Assembly: GCA_910589375.1 (NCBI GenBank) | Contig: CAJUTK010000001.1 | Span: forward strand, 599,445-663,444 | Direction of reading: 5' to 3' | Origin: an uncultured Bacilli bacterium | GTDB lineage: Bacteria > Bacillota_I > Bacilli_A > RF39 > UBA660 | Length of the DNA stretch: 64,000 nt | Shown here: positions 33,971 through 43,714 of the stretch, in pieces | How the letters are laid out: each line of letters opens with the position of its first letter | How positions within the stretch are numbered: position 1 is the first letter of the stretch | Made by a program: the position numbers and the translations under genes | Notes under the pieces: generated by a model | What the model saw: the letters and a program-made list of their open reading frames with translations, nothing else | Told to the model about the DNA's origin: nothing | Databases searched by the model: none

Positions 33971-36900
33971 ATGGATTATAAGTATAAAAGAGGACAAATA
34001 TTTGGAAAAAGACTAAAAGTCCCTAAAAATATATTAGCAGGAGTTTATAATTGTACACTTTCCTTTAGTGAGTTCATGGAATATGAATTAGAGGATAAAA
34101 TCCCTATCACTTGTTTGGCTATTGAAGATAGACAAATTGTTCAAAAATTTGGAATAGAAAAAGCAAAAACATTTGATTGGGAGTTACTAGATAAATATGT
34201 TTTTTATACTAATGTCAATTTTAAAACTTTCTTAATGCAATGCTCTGAAACAGATGAGGATATAAATGAGAAATTAAATGAAATAGCTTCTGATAATTTA
34301 AGACCTATCGATTATTCTAAAAGACTTCAAGCCTTATATCCTGATAGAATGATTTTCTCTATAGATGACTACCCCCCAAATCAAAGAAACGTTATAAAGC
34401 GTTTTAATAAGGGTGAGGTATCATTAGTAGAAATCATAAGAAATTGGGAATTGTTTAAAGATAATGACTTAAGTATTTGTTTAAAAAATGATTCTTATAA
34501 TGTAATAGGTATTACTAGTAGTGAATTAAAAACTTTTATGTCGACTTTTCAAAATTTTGTTCATTTGATATTAGAAACAGGTCCTATTTACTCTTTAATC
34601 CAAGAATTTAATTCTTTAAGTGGGCAGGAAAGATTAGAATATATAAAAAAGATAACAGATAGCGTTTTAGAAAATACAATAAGAATAGATAGATATCACT
34701 CAGCTCTTGAACTATCTAATGAAGAATATAAACAATTATTTCAATATTCATCAATGCAGGAGTATTTTAAAAAGGCATCTCCTTATTCTGATTATTATAT
34801 TGATAAAATATTTGAAGAACTAGGAGAGTTACCACATGATTATATCTTTGATATACCTATTCCTTTTAACGTTTTAAAAAATTCAGATGTATTAAGTTTT
34901 ATCGGTATTTATGGACTTAAAAACACGGTTGATTTTGATAATGAATGTGGTCACTTTTTTACAAAAGATGAATGCAATATGCTTAAATTAATGTATGAGA
35001 TGTATATGCACTATGGTGGAAATGAACATGACCCTAACAAATACATTTATACTAGGAATCCATATGATGAAAACGGAAATTATGTTGATCGATTATATAC
35101 CAAAGATGAATTTTATGAAGCAATAAAAAGAATGGTAATTTATGGCCCAAGTAACTGGGATTATGCTTCTAAAGCACCTGATTATAGAAGTATGACAGGA
35201 GAATTTAGAGTAAGAAATGCTTCTTTGTTTATTTCTGAACAAGCACCAGAGGAATTACAGAAAGAATTTTATACAAAAAATATTACTCCACATCTGTTAG
35301 TTGAACATCCTGATTATATTCCTTATTTAGAAGGTAAAGATTTAAGTTCTTGTTTTAGAAAAAGAGATGTTTATGTAGAAGGCTCTAATAGTCTATATGG
35401 TTATGAAAATTTTTATAATTTTCTAGGTGAAAAATTAAGTTTTCATGAAGTAATGGACTTTATTACAGAGTATAGTGATGTATTTGATATTGTATTTGAT
35501 AGAAGTATAAGTGAGATTTATCTATATGAAATAAGATTATCAAAAGAAGATACTATTCAGGAAATCAAAAAAAAGGTGCATACAACTTTTAAGAAATTTA
35601 TTGTTGAAAAAGGAATTATATATCCAAAAAATATACCACAAAATTTAAAAGATCAATATCCTTCTATGTTTTTAAGTATAGATGCTCAAAAAGAGTTACA
35701 AGAAGCTTTTTATAATAGAACAATTACGAATGATTTTATATTATCCAATCCTGTTTATAGGAAATATTTAAGAAAAGTTGATTTAGAACTCCTTTATAAA
35801 TATATGCCAGTTAAGGTGAGTAGAAATGGAAATGTAAATTCTTATATTAATTTAACAACAGCAATTGAACAAGTTTTTGGTAGTGAGGATAGTTTTGATA
35901 TTATGTTACAATATGGAAAATATATCGAAACTGTTTTTGAACAAAATCGTTTATGTGAATTTCAACTTCATCCAGAGTCTTCGAAGGATGAGGTATTAAA
36001 AGAATTAGATTCTGTGATTTTAAAGGTAATTTTAGAGGGGGTAATGAAATATGATGAAAATATGCCAAACCACTTTAAAAGTGCTAACCCAACTTTATTT
36101 TTAGATTCCAGTCTTCCTCAAGATATGCGTGATAAATTTTATGATAGAAAATTTACGATAGATGATTTTTCTTCTAATCCAAGTTTACTAGACTTATTTG
36201 CTGATACAAATATTGTTTGCGGATTTCCAATGAATTTGTCTTGGATGATTCCTTTATTTAATGATTTAAAAGATTTAAAGGAGGCAAATCATAATAGACT
36301 AAAACTTATGGAAGCCTATTATAAAATTAAGGATATTCCTCTACAAAGTGTTTTTAGAGAATGTGTTATGGAATTTGAAAATAATCTTAATATGGAAAAA
36401 ATAGAATGTTTATCTGAAGTTTTAGAAAGATTATCCTACTCTAATTCTAGTGAAATATTTGCTTTTAGAAAGGAATTGGCTGTACAGCTATTAAAAACGG
36501 AAAATCCATTAGAGAGCTTAGACAAAGTAGAAGAGATATTTATCAAAAATAATATTCCAATTGTAGGAAAAATATATTCTTGCTTTGAAATACTACATCC
36601 AGATTTCCGAGGATTTTTATTTGATGATAATTCTATGGTATCACCAGTATTACAATCTTCTTCTACAATGCGTAAAAAAACGATTGTTTTTGCAGATTTA
36701 ATAAAAGCCTCTTTTGGATCAAATAATAAATCAGTTCTTTCTTATTTAAATAATATTGAAATTGGTTCTAGTTTATATGATAGTATTAAAAATGGTAGTA
36801 GAAAGTATGATGCACTTACCGAGGAAGAAAGGCAAGAATTGGCTACTTTTAGTAAGCATTTATCTACTCTTTATAATAATACTTTAAAGGGAAAAAAAGA

Positions 36901-38560
36901 TGATAATCAGTTTCAGGTATCTGGTGATGTTATTTTAGATATTCAAAAATTATCTATCTTATTATCCCCAAATGGAAATTTAGATTATAATTTAGCTGAT
37001 AGAGTGATTCGAATGTTTTGTGGATTTGCAGGTATTAATTCCTTAGAACAAGCTAAATATTATATTCATACGAAAGTGGATACTGCTAATTCTAGAAATA
37101 GGGAATCTGCTAAAAATGATATGACATTAGAACAAGGAGATTTTATAAAGGGAATCGGTAGTATAAAATATTTACACAATATTCTTCAAAATGGAAGTGT
37201 TTCTAAAGAGTTTTTAGATTCTAGTGCAGGTAGTGATTTAACACCATTAGATACAGATATATCTATGATTTTATCAGATGGAACAGTTTGGGAGAAAATG
37301 GCAAGGACAGCAGCCTCTAAGTATGGACCTATTTGGTTTGTACTTAAAAATGATGGTCGGTTTAATATAACGAGAACGAAAGAAGAAACAGTAGAGCAAT
37401 CAAAAGATATATCAAAGATGGAGACTTTTTATACAGGAGTATTGGGTAGTGATCATTATGGAATTCGTACTGGATTTGCTTCTTCTGAAATAAATTATAT
37501 AGTCATGGAAGATTATGATCGAAGAGTAGGGTTAGAAATTGCTATGAATGGATTTTATATTCCTGTTGTTGATAAAGAAGGAAAAATAGTTTTTACTCCA
37601 AATGATTATGATAAAATTCGAGAAAAAATGAGTGGATTAACTTATTTTGGAGAAGATAGTTATCATTTTTCTGATCATTTAGTTACAGAAGAAACAGAAT
37701 ATTTTGCTTCTAAAATAGAAGAGAATAATTATGAGGTTCAAGGAAAAAGAACGCAAATTAATGAAATGATAAGATCATCTTTAGAGGAGTTAGGGTTACA
37801 GTTAAAGACTACTCTAGATGGAGATTTAACAGAAGGATTTGTTGAAATCATTGATACAGGATCAACTGGTCGTGGAACAAATAAACCAGGTGATGGAGAT
37901 TTTGATTTTATGATGAGATTAGATAAGATTATATTACTTAATCCCACTAAATTAAATGAATTAAAACAAACGTTATTAAGAAGATTAGGAAAAGAAAATT
38001 CTTTTGAAATAACAGATTCTGGTGATTTTCGTTTAAAAAACGTTTTATTACCATCATCTATTGCTGTTGATATAGATATCACATTTACTGAAAAAACGGA
38101 TAAAGTATCTTATTCTACAGATATGTCTATACAAGATAGATTATCAACTATTCAAAAAACAGATAGTGAAAAATATAAATATGTAGTAGCGAATATCTTA
38201 CTTGCTAAAAGAGTATTAAAAGAAGCTGGTGCTTATAAACCGAATCGTGGAGAAGTTCCGCAAGGTGGCTTAGGTGGAGTAGGAATAGAAAATTGGATTT
38301 TACAAAATGGAGGGTCTTTTATTGATGCTGCTACTAGTTTTGTAGAAAGTGCTGAAGGAAAAACTTTCCAAGAATTTCAAGATAGTTATCAAGTTTGGGA
38401 TTTCGGAGATAACCATTTAGCGGAAAAAAGAGGAAAATATTCTCATGATAATTTTGTTGCTAATAACATGAGTGAAGTTGGTTATCAGAAAATGGTTCAA
38501 GCTTTAAAAGAATATTTAAAAACTGCTCAACTTTCTCAAATAGAAAGCATTCATAAATAA
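33971..38560 (+). CDS. giant protein with OAS/archaeal-CCA-like nucleotidyltransferase domain
   Basis: A 1529-residue protein, no signal peptide. The C-terminal 300 residues carry a nucleotidyltransferase core: TGSTGRGTNKPGDGDFDFMM at residues 1296-1315 gives G1297-S1298 and D1310/D1312, and VDIDITF gives D1367 or D1369 as third acid. A QGGLGGVGIENWIL helix at 1431-1444 resembles the helix after the core of class I CCA-adding enzymes and 2-5A synthetases. The N-terminal 1100 residues contain at least three degenerate repeats spaced about 145 residues (near 417, 564 and 707) built on LFIS-x-APEELQKEFY-x-ITP and a weaker one near 123. AGGTGA precedes the ATG. The family is not one I recognise, and the product could be a nucleotide signal or an RNA-modifying activity. 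Confidence 0.7.
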   Translation: MDYKYKRGQIFGKRLKVPKNILAGVYNCTLSFSEFMEYELEDKIPITCLAIEDRQIVQKFGIEKAKTFDWELLDKYVFYTNVNFKTFLMQCSETDEDINEKLNEIASDNLRPIDYSKRLQALYPDRMIFSIDDYPPNQRNVIKRFNKGEVSLVEIIRNWELFKDNDLSICLKNDSYNVIGITSSELKTFMSTFQNFVHLILETGPIYSLIQEFNSLSGQERLEYIKKITDSVLENTIRIDRYHSALELSNEEYKQLFQYSSMQEYFKKASPYSDYYIDKIFEELGELPHDYIFDIPIPFNVLKNSDVLSFIGIYGLKNTVDFDNECGHFFTKDECNMLKLMYEMYMHYGGNEHDPNKYIYTRNPYDENGNYVDRLYTKDEFYEAIKRMVIYGPSNWDYASKAPDYRSMTGEFRVRNASLFISEQAPEELQKEFYTKNITPHLLVEHPDYIPYLEGKDLSSCFRKRDVYVEGSNSLYGYENFYNFLGEKLSFHEVMDFITEYSDVFDIVFDRSISEIYLYEIRLSKEDTIQEIKKKVHTTFKKFIVEKGIIYPKNIPQNLKDQYPSMFLSIDAQKELQEAFYNRTITNDFILSNPVYRKYLRKVDLELLYKYMPVKVSRNGNVNSYINLTTAIEQVFGSEDSFDIMLQYGKYIETVFEQNRLCEFQLHPESSKDEVLKELDSVILKVILEGVMKYDENMPNHFKSANPTLFLDSSLPQDMRDKFYDRKFTIDDFSSNPSLLDLFADTNIVCGFPMNLSWMIPLFNDLKDLKEANHNRLKLMEAYYKIKDIPLQSVFRECVMEFENNLNMEKIECLSEVLERLSYSNSSEIFAFRKELAVQLLKTENPLESLDKVEEIFIKNNIPIVGKIYSCFEILHPDFRGFLFDDNSMVSPVLQSSSTMRKKTIVFADLIKASFGSNNKSVLSYLNNIEIGSSLYDSIKNGSRKYDALTEEERQELATFSKHLSTLYNNTLKGKKDDNQFQVSGDVILDIQKLSILLSPNGNLDYNLADRVIRMFCGFAGINSLEQAKYYIHTKVDTANSRNRESAKNDMTLEQGDFIKGIGSIKYLHNILQNGSVSKEFLDSSAGSDLTPLDTDISMILSDGTVWEKMARTAASKYGPIWFVLKNDGRFNITRTKEETVEQSKDISKMETFYTGVLGSDHYGIRTGFASSEINYIVMEDYDRRVGLEIAMNGFYIPVVDKEGKIVFTPNDYDKIREKMSGLTYFGEDSYHFSDHLVTEETEYFASKIEENNYEVQGKRTQINEMIRSSLEELGLQLKTTLDGDLTEGFVEIIDTGSTGRGTNKPGDGDFDFMMRLDKIILLNPTKLNELKQTLLRRLGKENSFEITDSGDFRLKNVLLPSSIAVDIDITFTEKTDKVSYSTDMSIQDRLSTIQKTDSEKYKYVVANILLAKRVLKEAGAYKPNRGEVPQGGLGGVGIENWILQNGGSFIDAATSFVESAEGKTFQEFQDSYQVWDFGDNHLAEKRGKYSHDNFVANNMSEVGYQKMVQALKEYLKTAQLSQIESIHK

Positions 38561-38570
38561 AAAGAGGAAC

Positions 38571-38704
38571 TTGTTAAAAAATGATTTTTATGCTATGATG
38601 AGTGGGTCAAGAAAACTTGCATAAAAAGAGGAATATTCAATAATCGCATGTTGAGTGTTGCCAATAGATTGGGTACTACCTAACGGAAAGTAGGATGTGA
38701 TAAA
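38571..38704 (+). promoter_or_regulatory. promoter and structured leader before small nucleotidyltransferase-fold gene
   Basis: TTGTTA (38571-38576), 17-base spacer, TATGAT (38594-38599), then a leader of about 100 bases, unusually long for this genome. Local pairing is visible: CAAG-AAAA-CTTG near 38608-38619, CCAAT/ATTGG at 38661-38672, and CCTA (38679-38682) with TAGG (38691-38694), the last covering part of the Shine-Dalgarno. It lacks the T-box TGGNACC core. I recognise no riboswitch class. Confidence 0.45.
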
Positions 38705-39088
38705 ATGAGCAGAGAAGAATTAAAAGAGTTAGTTGAATCTTTAAATTTCTCTAAAGATGACTATTATATTTTAGGTAGTGGTAGCTTATTATTGTATGGA
38801 ATTCGCGATATTGCTCATGATTTGGATTTATGTATTTCAGAGGAATTATTTGAAGTGTTGAAAAAGCAAAATAGGATTGTAGAGGGTAACGCAAATGATT
38901 GCGGATTTTATCCTCTTGCTTCTAATGTAGAAGTTGTTGTTAATCCTAAACAAGATTTTGATAGAGACTTTGTAGATGGTTATCCTGTAGAAAGATTAGA
39001 GAAAATATTAGCATTTAAAGAAAACAGGATGAAAGAAAAGGACCAAGTGGATATTGTAAAGATAAAAAAATATCTTGCTCAAAAATAA
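38705..39088 (+). CDS. small nucleotidyltransferase-fold protein
   Basis: A 127-residue protein with ILGSGSLLLYGIRDIAHDLDLCI, a GS-x-DxD pattern like minimal nucleotidyltransferases (MNT/AbiEii type), and VEVVVNP as the third strand. The C-terminal helix ends in a basic stretch. It resembles the antitoxin-side nucleotidyltransferase of some pairs, but no HEPN partner lies next to it. It is expressed alone from a promoter with a structured leader and closed by a 19-bp terminator. Function unknown. Confidence 0.6.
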   Translation: MSREELKELVESLNFSKDDYYILGSGSLLLYGIRDIAHDLDLCISEELFEVLKKQNRIVEGNANDCGFYPLASNVEVVVNPKQDFDRDFVDGYPVERLEKILAFKENRMKEKDQVDIVKIKKYLAQK

Positions 39089-39121
39089 TGCACATTTTTT
39101 TCAAAAAATGTGCATTATTTT
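39082..39121 (+). terminator. long perfect terminator hairpin
   Basis: A perfect 19-bp stem (39082-39100 with 39103-39121) around a two-base minimum loop, centred on TGCACATTTTTT. The stop codon of the small gene is inside. Confidence 0.8.
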
Positions 39122-39162
39122 AAATACATGATATAATAATTAGTATTGATGAGGATGGTTAT

Positions 39163-41742
39163 ATGGAAAAGATTATACTAGTAGATGGAAACAATTTATT
39201 ATTTAGAAGTTATTATGCAACTGCTTATAATGGTAATTTTATGAAGAATAGTAAGGGATTTCCTACCAATGCATTATTTGGTTTTACCAATATGATGAAT
39301 AAAATTGTAGAAGAAGAAAAACCAACGAGAATTATAGTTGCCTTTGATAAAGGGAAAACCTTTAGACATGAGAAATATGATTTTTATAAAGGAGGCAGAA
39401 TAGAGACTCCTGATGAATTAAAAGTACAGTTTCCAATTGCTAAAGAAATGTTAGGGTATATGGGAATTAAATATTATGAGATAGATAATTATGAAGCAGA
39501 TGATATCATTGGTACTTTTGCGCGCATTTGTGATGAAGATCCAAATTATATAGGAACTATTATCAGTAGTGATAAAGACTTACTACAATTACTTTCTAAT
39601 CAAGTAGATATTAAACTATTAAAACAAAAAGATTATATCCGTTATAATCCTAAGACATTTAAGGAAGCTTATGGGATTGAACCTATTCGTATGATAGATT
39701 TAAAAGCACTTATGGGAGATGCTTCTGATAACATTCCAGGGGTAAAAGGAATAGGGGAAAAGACTGCTTTAAAACTATTAGTAGAGTATGAAACATTAGA
39801 TAATTTATATGCTCATTTAGATGAAATTAAAGGGGCTACTCATGATAAGTTAGAAAGTGGCAAGGAAAGCGCTTATATGAGTTATGAAATTGCTACTATC
39901 GAAAGAAATGTTCCTATGTCTATTAATATGGATGATATTATCTATAAAGAAGAAGATACCGATAAATTAAATGCTTTATATGAAGATTTAGAATTCTATT
40001 CTTTCCTAAAAAAGAGAGAAAAGAAAGTGGTAAAAGAAGATATTTCTTATCAAGTATTAGAGGATACTAGTATATTAGATAAAAAAGAAGAATTATCCAT
40101 CTATTTAGAGACAAAAGAATCGAACTATCATCATACCGATATTATTGGTATGGGAGTATATGATGGAGAGTCTAGTTATTTTGTTCCTTATTCTGTATTA
40201 AAAGAAAACCCAATATTCCTAATGAAAGCTAAAAAGAATACGTATGATGCAAAAAGAGTAATAGTTGCTTTAAAATGGCATGGTATTTATATTGATAATA
40301 TGGAATATGATACTATGATAGCAGCTTATCTACTTGAGTATAATCAAAAGGAAGATATTGCTTATTTGGCAAACGAACTAGGGTATGCTATTCCTTTTAG
40401 AGAAGAGTTATATGATAAGAAAAAAGGCATAGATGAAAAGAAAATAGAAGAAGCATGTGTATTAAAAGCAAAATTTATTCATGATACCAAAAAAGAGTTA
40501 TTAGAATTTTTAGAGAAAGAAGAGATGCTAACTCTATTTTATGAAGTTGAAATGCCTTTATCTGGTGTTTTGGGTCGTATGGAGTATAATGGAATCTGTG
40601 TAGATAAAAAGAAACTTCAAGATATGGGAGAAGAAATTCAAATTAAGATAGAACTTATTCAAAAAACAATCTATAATTATGCAGGGTGTGAATTTAATAT
40701 TTCTAGCCCTATTCAGCTAAGTGAAGTTCTATTTGAGAAATTAGATTTACCTCATGGAAAAAAGGGAAAGAACGGTTATTCTACTGCTGCTGATATTCTA
40801 GAAAAATTAAAAGATAAACATCCAATTATTCCAGAAATATTAGAATATCGTATGCTTACCAAATTACATTCTACTTATATAGAAGGGCTACTTGATACGG
40901 TAATGCCGGATGGTAAGATTCATACCATTTATACACAGACATTAACACGTACTGGAAGGCTTTCTTCTATTGAGCCAAATTTACAGAATATTCCAATTCG
41001 TCATGAATATGGAAAATTAATTAGAAAGGCTTTTGTACCAAGTCCTGATTCCATTATTGTAAGTAGTGATTATTCCCAGATAGAACTTAGAATACTTGCT
41101 CATGTAGCTTCTATTGATACGCTAATTAATGCTTTTAAAAATAATCAAGATATTCATAGTAAAACAGCTAGTGATATTTTTAAAGTAGAGGAACAAGAGG
41201 TAACGAAAGATATGCGTAGAATGGCTAAAGCTGTAAACTTTGGTATTATTTACGGAATTAGTGGATATGGTTTATCTGAAAATATTGGTGTAAGCCCAAA
41301 AGAGGCAACTCAGTTTATCAATAATTATATGGAAACTTACCCAGGTGTTAAAACATATATGGATGAAACTGTTAAGCAAGCACACAGTGATGGTTTTGTA
41401 AGAACAATGCTAAATAGAAAAAGAACGATACCAGAGTTAGAAAATAAAAATTATATGATACGTAGTGGTGCAGAGAGAATGGCACTTAATACACCAATTC
41501 AAGGCACTAGTGCGGATATTATTAAGAAAGCTATGGTAGAAATTGATAAAGAATTAGTGAATAAAAAGATGCAATCAAAAATGATTGTTCAAGTACACGA
41601 TGAATTAGTATTTGATTGTGTAGAAAGCGAATTTGATGCGTTAAAAGAACTTGTTACTAGAGTAATGGAAAATATTATTACCTTAGATGTTCCATTAAAG
41701 GTAGAAATAGAATATGGAACAGACTGGTATCAAGCTAAATAA
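39163..41742 (+). CDS. polA: DNA polymerase I
   Basis: An 859-residue polymerase. Residues 1-290 are the 5'-3' exonuclease (LVDGNNLLFRSYYA, EADDIIGTFARI, GDASDNIPGVKGIGEKTA). The polymerase domain has FNISSPIQLSEVLF, RTGRLSSIEPNLQNIPIR, SSDYSQIELRILAH, RRMAKAVNFGIIYGIS and QVHDELVFD, all intact. In the middle the 3'-5' proofreading motif D-x-E is replaced by SIYLETKESN, so proofreading is probably lost, as in Bacillus and Thermus enzymes. GAGGATGG precedes the ATG. The efflux gene follows 17 bases on. Confidence 0.95.
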   Translation: MEKIILVDGNNLLFRSYYATAYNGNFMKNSKGFPTNALFGFTNMMNKIVEEEKPTRIIVAFDKGKTFRHEKYDFYKGGRIETPDELKVQFPIAKEMLGYMGIKYYEIDNYEADDIIGTFARICDEDPNYIGTIISSDKDLLQLLSNQVDIKLLKQKDYIRYNPKTFKEAYGIEPIRMIDLKALMGDASDNIPGVKGIGEKTALKLLVEYETLDNLYAHLDEIKGATHDKLESGKESAYMSYEIATIERNVPMSINMDDIIYKEEDTDKLNALYEDLEFYSFLKKREKKVVKEDISYQVLEDTSILDKKEELSIYLETKESNYHHTDIIGMGVYDGESSYFVPYSVLKENPIFLMKAKKNTYDAKRVIVALKWHGIYIDNMEYDTMIAAYLLEYNQKEDIAYLANELGYAIPFREELYDKKKGIDEKKIEEACVLKAKFIHDTKKELLEFLEKEEMLTLFYEVEMPLSGVLGRMEYNGICVDKKKLQDMGEEIQIKIELIQKTIYNYAGCEFNISSPIQLSEVLFEKLDLPHGKKGKNGYSTAADILEKLKDKHPIIPEILEYRMLTKLHSTYIEGLLDTVMPDGKIHTIYTQTLTRTGRLSSIEPNLQNIPIRHEYGKLIRKAFVPSPDSIIVSSDYSQIELRILAHVASIDTLINAFKNNQDIHSKTASDIFKVEEQEVTKDMRRMAKAVNFGIIYGISGYGLSENIGVSPKEATQFINNYMETYPGVKTYMDETVKQAHSDGFVRTMLNRKRTIPELENKNYMIRSGAERMALNTPIQGTSADIIKKAMVEIDKELVNKKMQSKMIVQVHDELVFDCVESEFDALKELVTRVMENIITLDVPLKVEIEYGTDWYQAK

Positions 41743-41759
41743 AAAGGAGAGTTGAGATT

Positions 41760-42671
41760 TTGCAACCAGAAAAAATAAACAAGAAAAAACTGGTATTCAA
41801 AGTGATGTTTGTGAGTGTTTTCACAAATATCTTTTTGGCTATATTAAAAATTATAACAGGAACGATTTTTTCATCCGTTGCGTTAGTAGCAGATGGTATT
41901 CACTCCTTCAGTGATTTAATTACTGACTTCTTTGCAATTATTGGAAGTCATTTTGCCCAGAAACCTGCTGATTTGGAGCACCCTTTTGGTCATGGTAATT
42001 TAGAGTATTTAACAAGTTTAGGAATAGGTTTAATGGTCTTAATAGTAGGAGTTGGAGTTATTTATAACTCTATTACAGGATCTTTACAAGTTCCTAATAC
42101 ACTTGTTATTTTAGTATCTATTTTTACGATATTGACGAAATTATTATTATCTACTTACATTTTAAGAAAAGGGAAAAAGTATCATAATTCTATTTTAATT
42201 TCTAGTGGAAAAGAAAGTAGAAGTGATGTTATTAGTTCTATTGTGGTACTAATTTCTTCTATTTTAATTCAGTTTCAAGATAGGGTATGGATATTTTCTT
42301 ATGCAGAGAAAGTATCGGCTATTATTGTTGGCTTATTTATTCTTTTTGTAGGTTTCAGCATTATGAGAGATAATGTTAGTATCTTACTAGGAAGACAAGA
42401 AGAAAATGAAGAGTACATGAATAGATTAAAAAAACTAGTATCAAAAGAAGAAGGAATTGTTGATGTTAAAAATATGGTATTACTAAGGTATGGACCAGTT
42501 TCTACTTTGAATTTAATTGTGACTATGAATGGGGATATTTCTTTAAGAGAAGCTCATGAAAAGGCAGATATTTTGGAAGAAAAAATAAAGAAGTTTAGTC
42601 ATTATATACAGTATATTCATATTCACATAGAACCGGAAATGGTAGTAGAGCAGCAGTTTGATAAAGAATAG
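41760..42671 (+). CDS. cation diffusion facilitator transporter
   Basis: A 303-residue metal/proton antiporter of the CDF family with five or six membrane helices in the first 210 residues and a cytoplasmic C-terminal domain. The metal site VADGIHSFSDLITDF and the following PADLEHPFGHGNLEYL are typical; a second site has SGKESRSDVISS. It exports divalent metal ions such as Zn, Mn or Fe, and the ion cannot be told. A TTG start at 41760 follows AAAGGAGAG; co-transcription with polA is likely. Confidence 0.85.
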   Translation: MQPEKINKKKLVFKVMFVSVFTNIFLAILKIITGTIFSSVALVADGIHSFSDLITDFFAIIGSHFAQKPADLEHPFGHGNLEYLTSLGIGLMVLIVGVGVIYNSITGSLQVPNTLVILVSIFTILTKLLLSTYILRKGKKYHNSILISSGKESRSDVISSIVVLISSILIQFQDRVWIFSYAEKVSAIIVGLFILFVGFSIMRDNVSILLGRQEENEEYMNRLKKLVSKEEGIVDVKNMVLLRYGPVSTLNLIVTMNGDISLREAHEKADILEEKIKKFSHYIQYIHIHIEPEMVVEQQFDKE

Positions 42672-42672
42672 T

Positions 42673-42701
42673 TTGCGAAAATAATTATCAGCTGGTATAA
42701 T
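42673..42701 (+). promoter_or_regulatory. promoter before 42724 gene
   Basis: TTGCGA (42673-42678), 17-base spacer, TATAAT (42696-42701). Confidence 0.65.
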
Positions 42702-42723
42702 ACTGGCTTATGGGGGACTTAAT

Positions 42724-43464
42724 ATGAAAAAAAAAGAGCAAGAATTAGTATTAAAAGAATGTGATGAAAAACTTGCAGAAATAGATTTAAAAAAAGAACA
42801 AGCTGATAAAGCATGGGAATGTACTTATAATAGCAAGTATAGAATTCCTTTTGCAGTCGTTGATTTGGCAGATAAGGTTGTTACTACTAAAATAGGTGGT
42901 GGAATTTTAGTGGTTTCTGGTGCAGCGATTTATGTTTTAAGTCATTCCTGGGCTCTTACAGTAGGTGTTCCGTCTGGATGTGGCTTAGTAGCAATTTTAG
43001 GAAATGTTTCTTTGATGGCAGCAAATTTCAAAAGAAGAATGGAATATTGGGAAGATTTAGGATTTCATGAAAAATTAAAAAACAAATTAGAAGAAGAACG
43101 TTATCCTTACCAACTAGTATCTGATTATTTAAGAAATGGGAAAAAGTTTTTATTACATCAGTATCGACAAAATTTAGATGTTGCTACAGTTAATTTAGGA
43201 ACTGATGAAGAAAGCGATGAGTTTGATTATTTAGACATTGATACTACGAATTTATCACCACTTATGGTAAGAACAATATCGAAAATGAAAGATGAAACAT
43301 TATCGTTAGCAGAAGCAGAGAAATCCGCTTTACTTGTGGATATTAATGCTATGCATACTAGAATTGTAGAATCAGATTTTCCAGTATCTTTCTTACAGGA
43401 ATATCAAAAGGTATTAACTAAATATGCTCCACCAGTAGAATCTACGACATTGACAAGTAAATAA
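42724..43464 (+). CDS. membrane protein of unknown function
   Basis: A 246-residue protein. A charged helical N-terminus of about 35 residues is followed by two hydrophobic segments around residues 58-105 and a long acidic-helical cytoplasmic-looking tail. I recognise no family. GGGGGAC precedes the ATG. The serS T-box promoter lies across its stop codon. Confidence 0.55.
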   Translation: MKKKEQELVLKECDEKLAEIDLKKEQADKAWECTYNSKYRIPFAVVDLADKVVTTKIGGGILVVSGAAIYVLSHSWALTVGVPSGCGLVAILGNVSLMAANFKRRMEYWEDLGFHEKLKNKLEEERYPYQLVSDYLRNGKKFLLHQYRQNLDVATVNLGTDEESDEFDYLDIDTTNLSPLMVRTISKMKDETLSLAEAEKSALLVDINAMHTRIVESDFPVSFLQEYQKVLTKYAPPVESTTLTSK

Positions 43465-43478
43465 AATAATGATAAAAT
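43450..43478 (+). promoter_or_regulatory. promoter of the serS T-box transcript
   Basis: TTGACA (43450-43455), 17-base spacer, TAAAAT (43473-43478), overlapping the end of the upstream gene. Confidence 0.65.
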
Positions 43479-43484
43479 AGCACT

Positions 43485-43679
43485 ATAAATTGATGACGAA
43501 GACTAGTAGCAAAGATTAAAATTTTAAGAGAGTTCATGGTTGGTGAGAATGAATAATGGCGTTTTTGTGAATCTACTTCTGAATGAAATGTAAACATTTT
43601 CGGGTAATTCCGTTATCATAAAAGAGACCAAAGTAGGATGGTACCGTGCATTCGCACTCCTATACTTTTGGTCTTTTTC
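43485..43679 (+). promoter_or_regulatory. T-box riboswitch controlling serS
   Basis: The leader begins GATGACGAAGACTAGTAG and has AGAGAGTTCATGG then TTGGTGAGA, as in T-box stem I. The specifier loop near 43571-43585 reads CTACTTCTGAA, giving TCT, a serine codon. The T-box core AAAGTAGGATGGTACCGTGC lies at 43630-43649. The terminator GACCAAAGTA... pairs with TACTTTTGGTC (43663-43673) before a T run. Uncharged tRNA-Ser should stabilise the antiterminator and switch on the seryl-tRNA synthetase that follows. Confidence 0.9.
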
Positions 43680-43714
43680 TTTTTATGGGATGTTTGAAAG
43701 AAAGGAAAGATAAT

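Noticed and set aside
38606..38704. Leader considered as a T-box because it contains GGGTACTACC and GTAGGATG.
   Set aside because: There is no TGGNACC core, no specifier stem and no terminator with T run.
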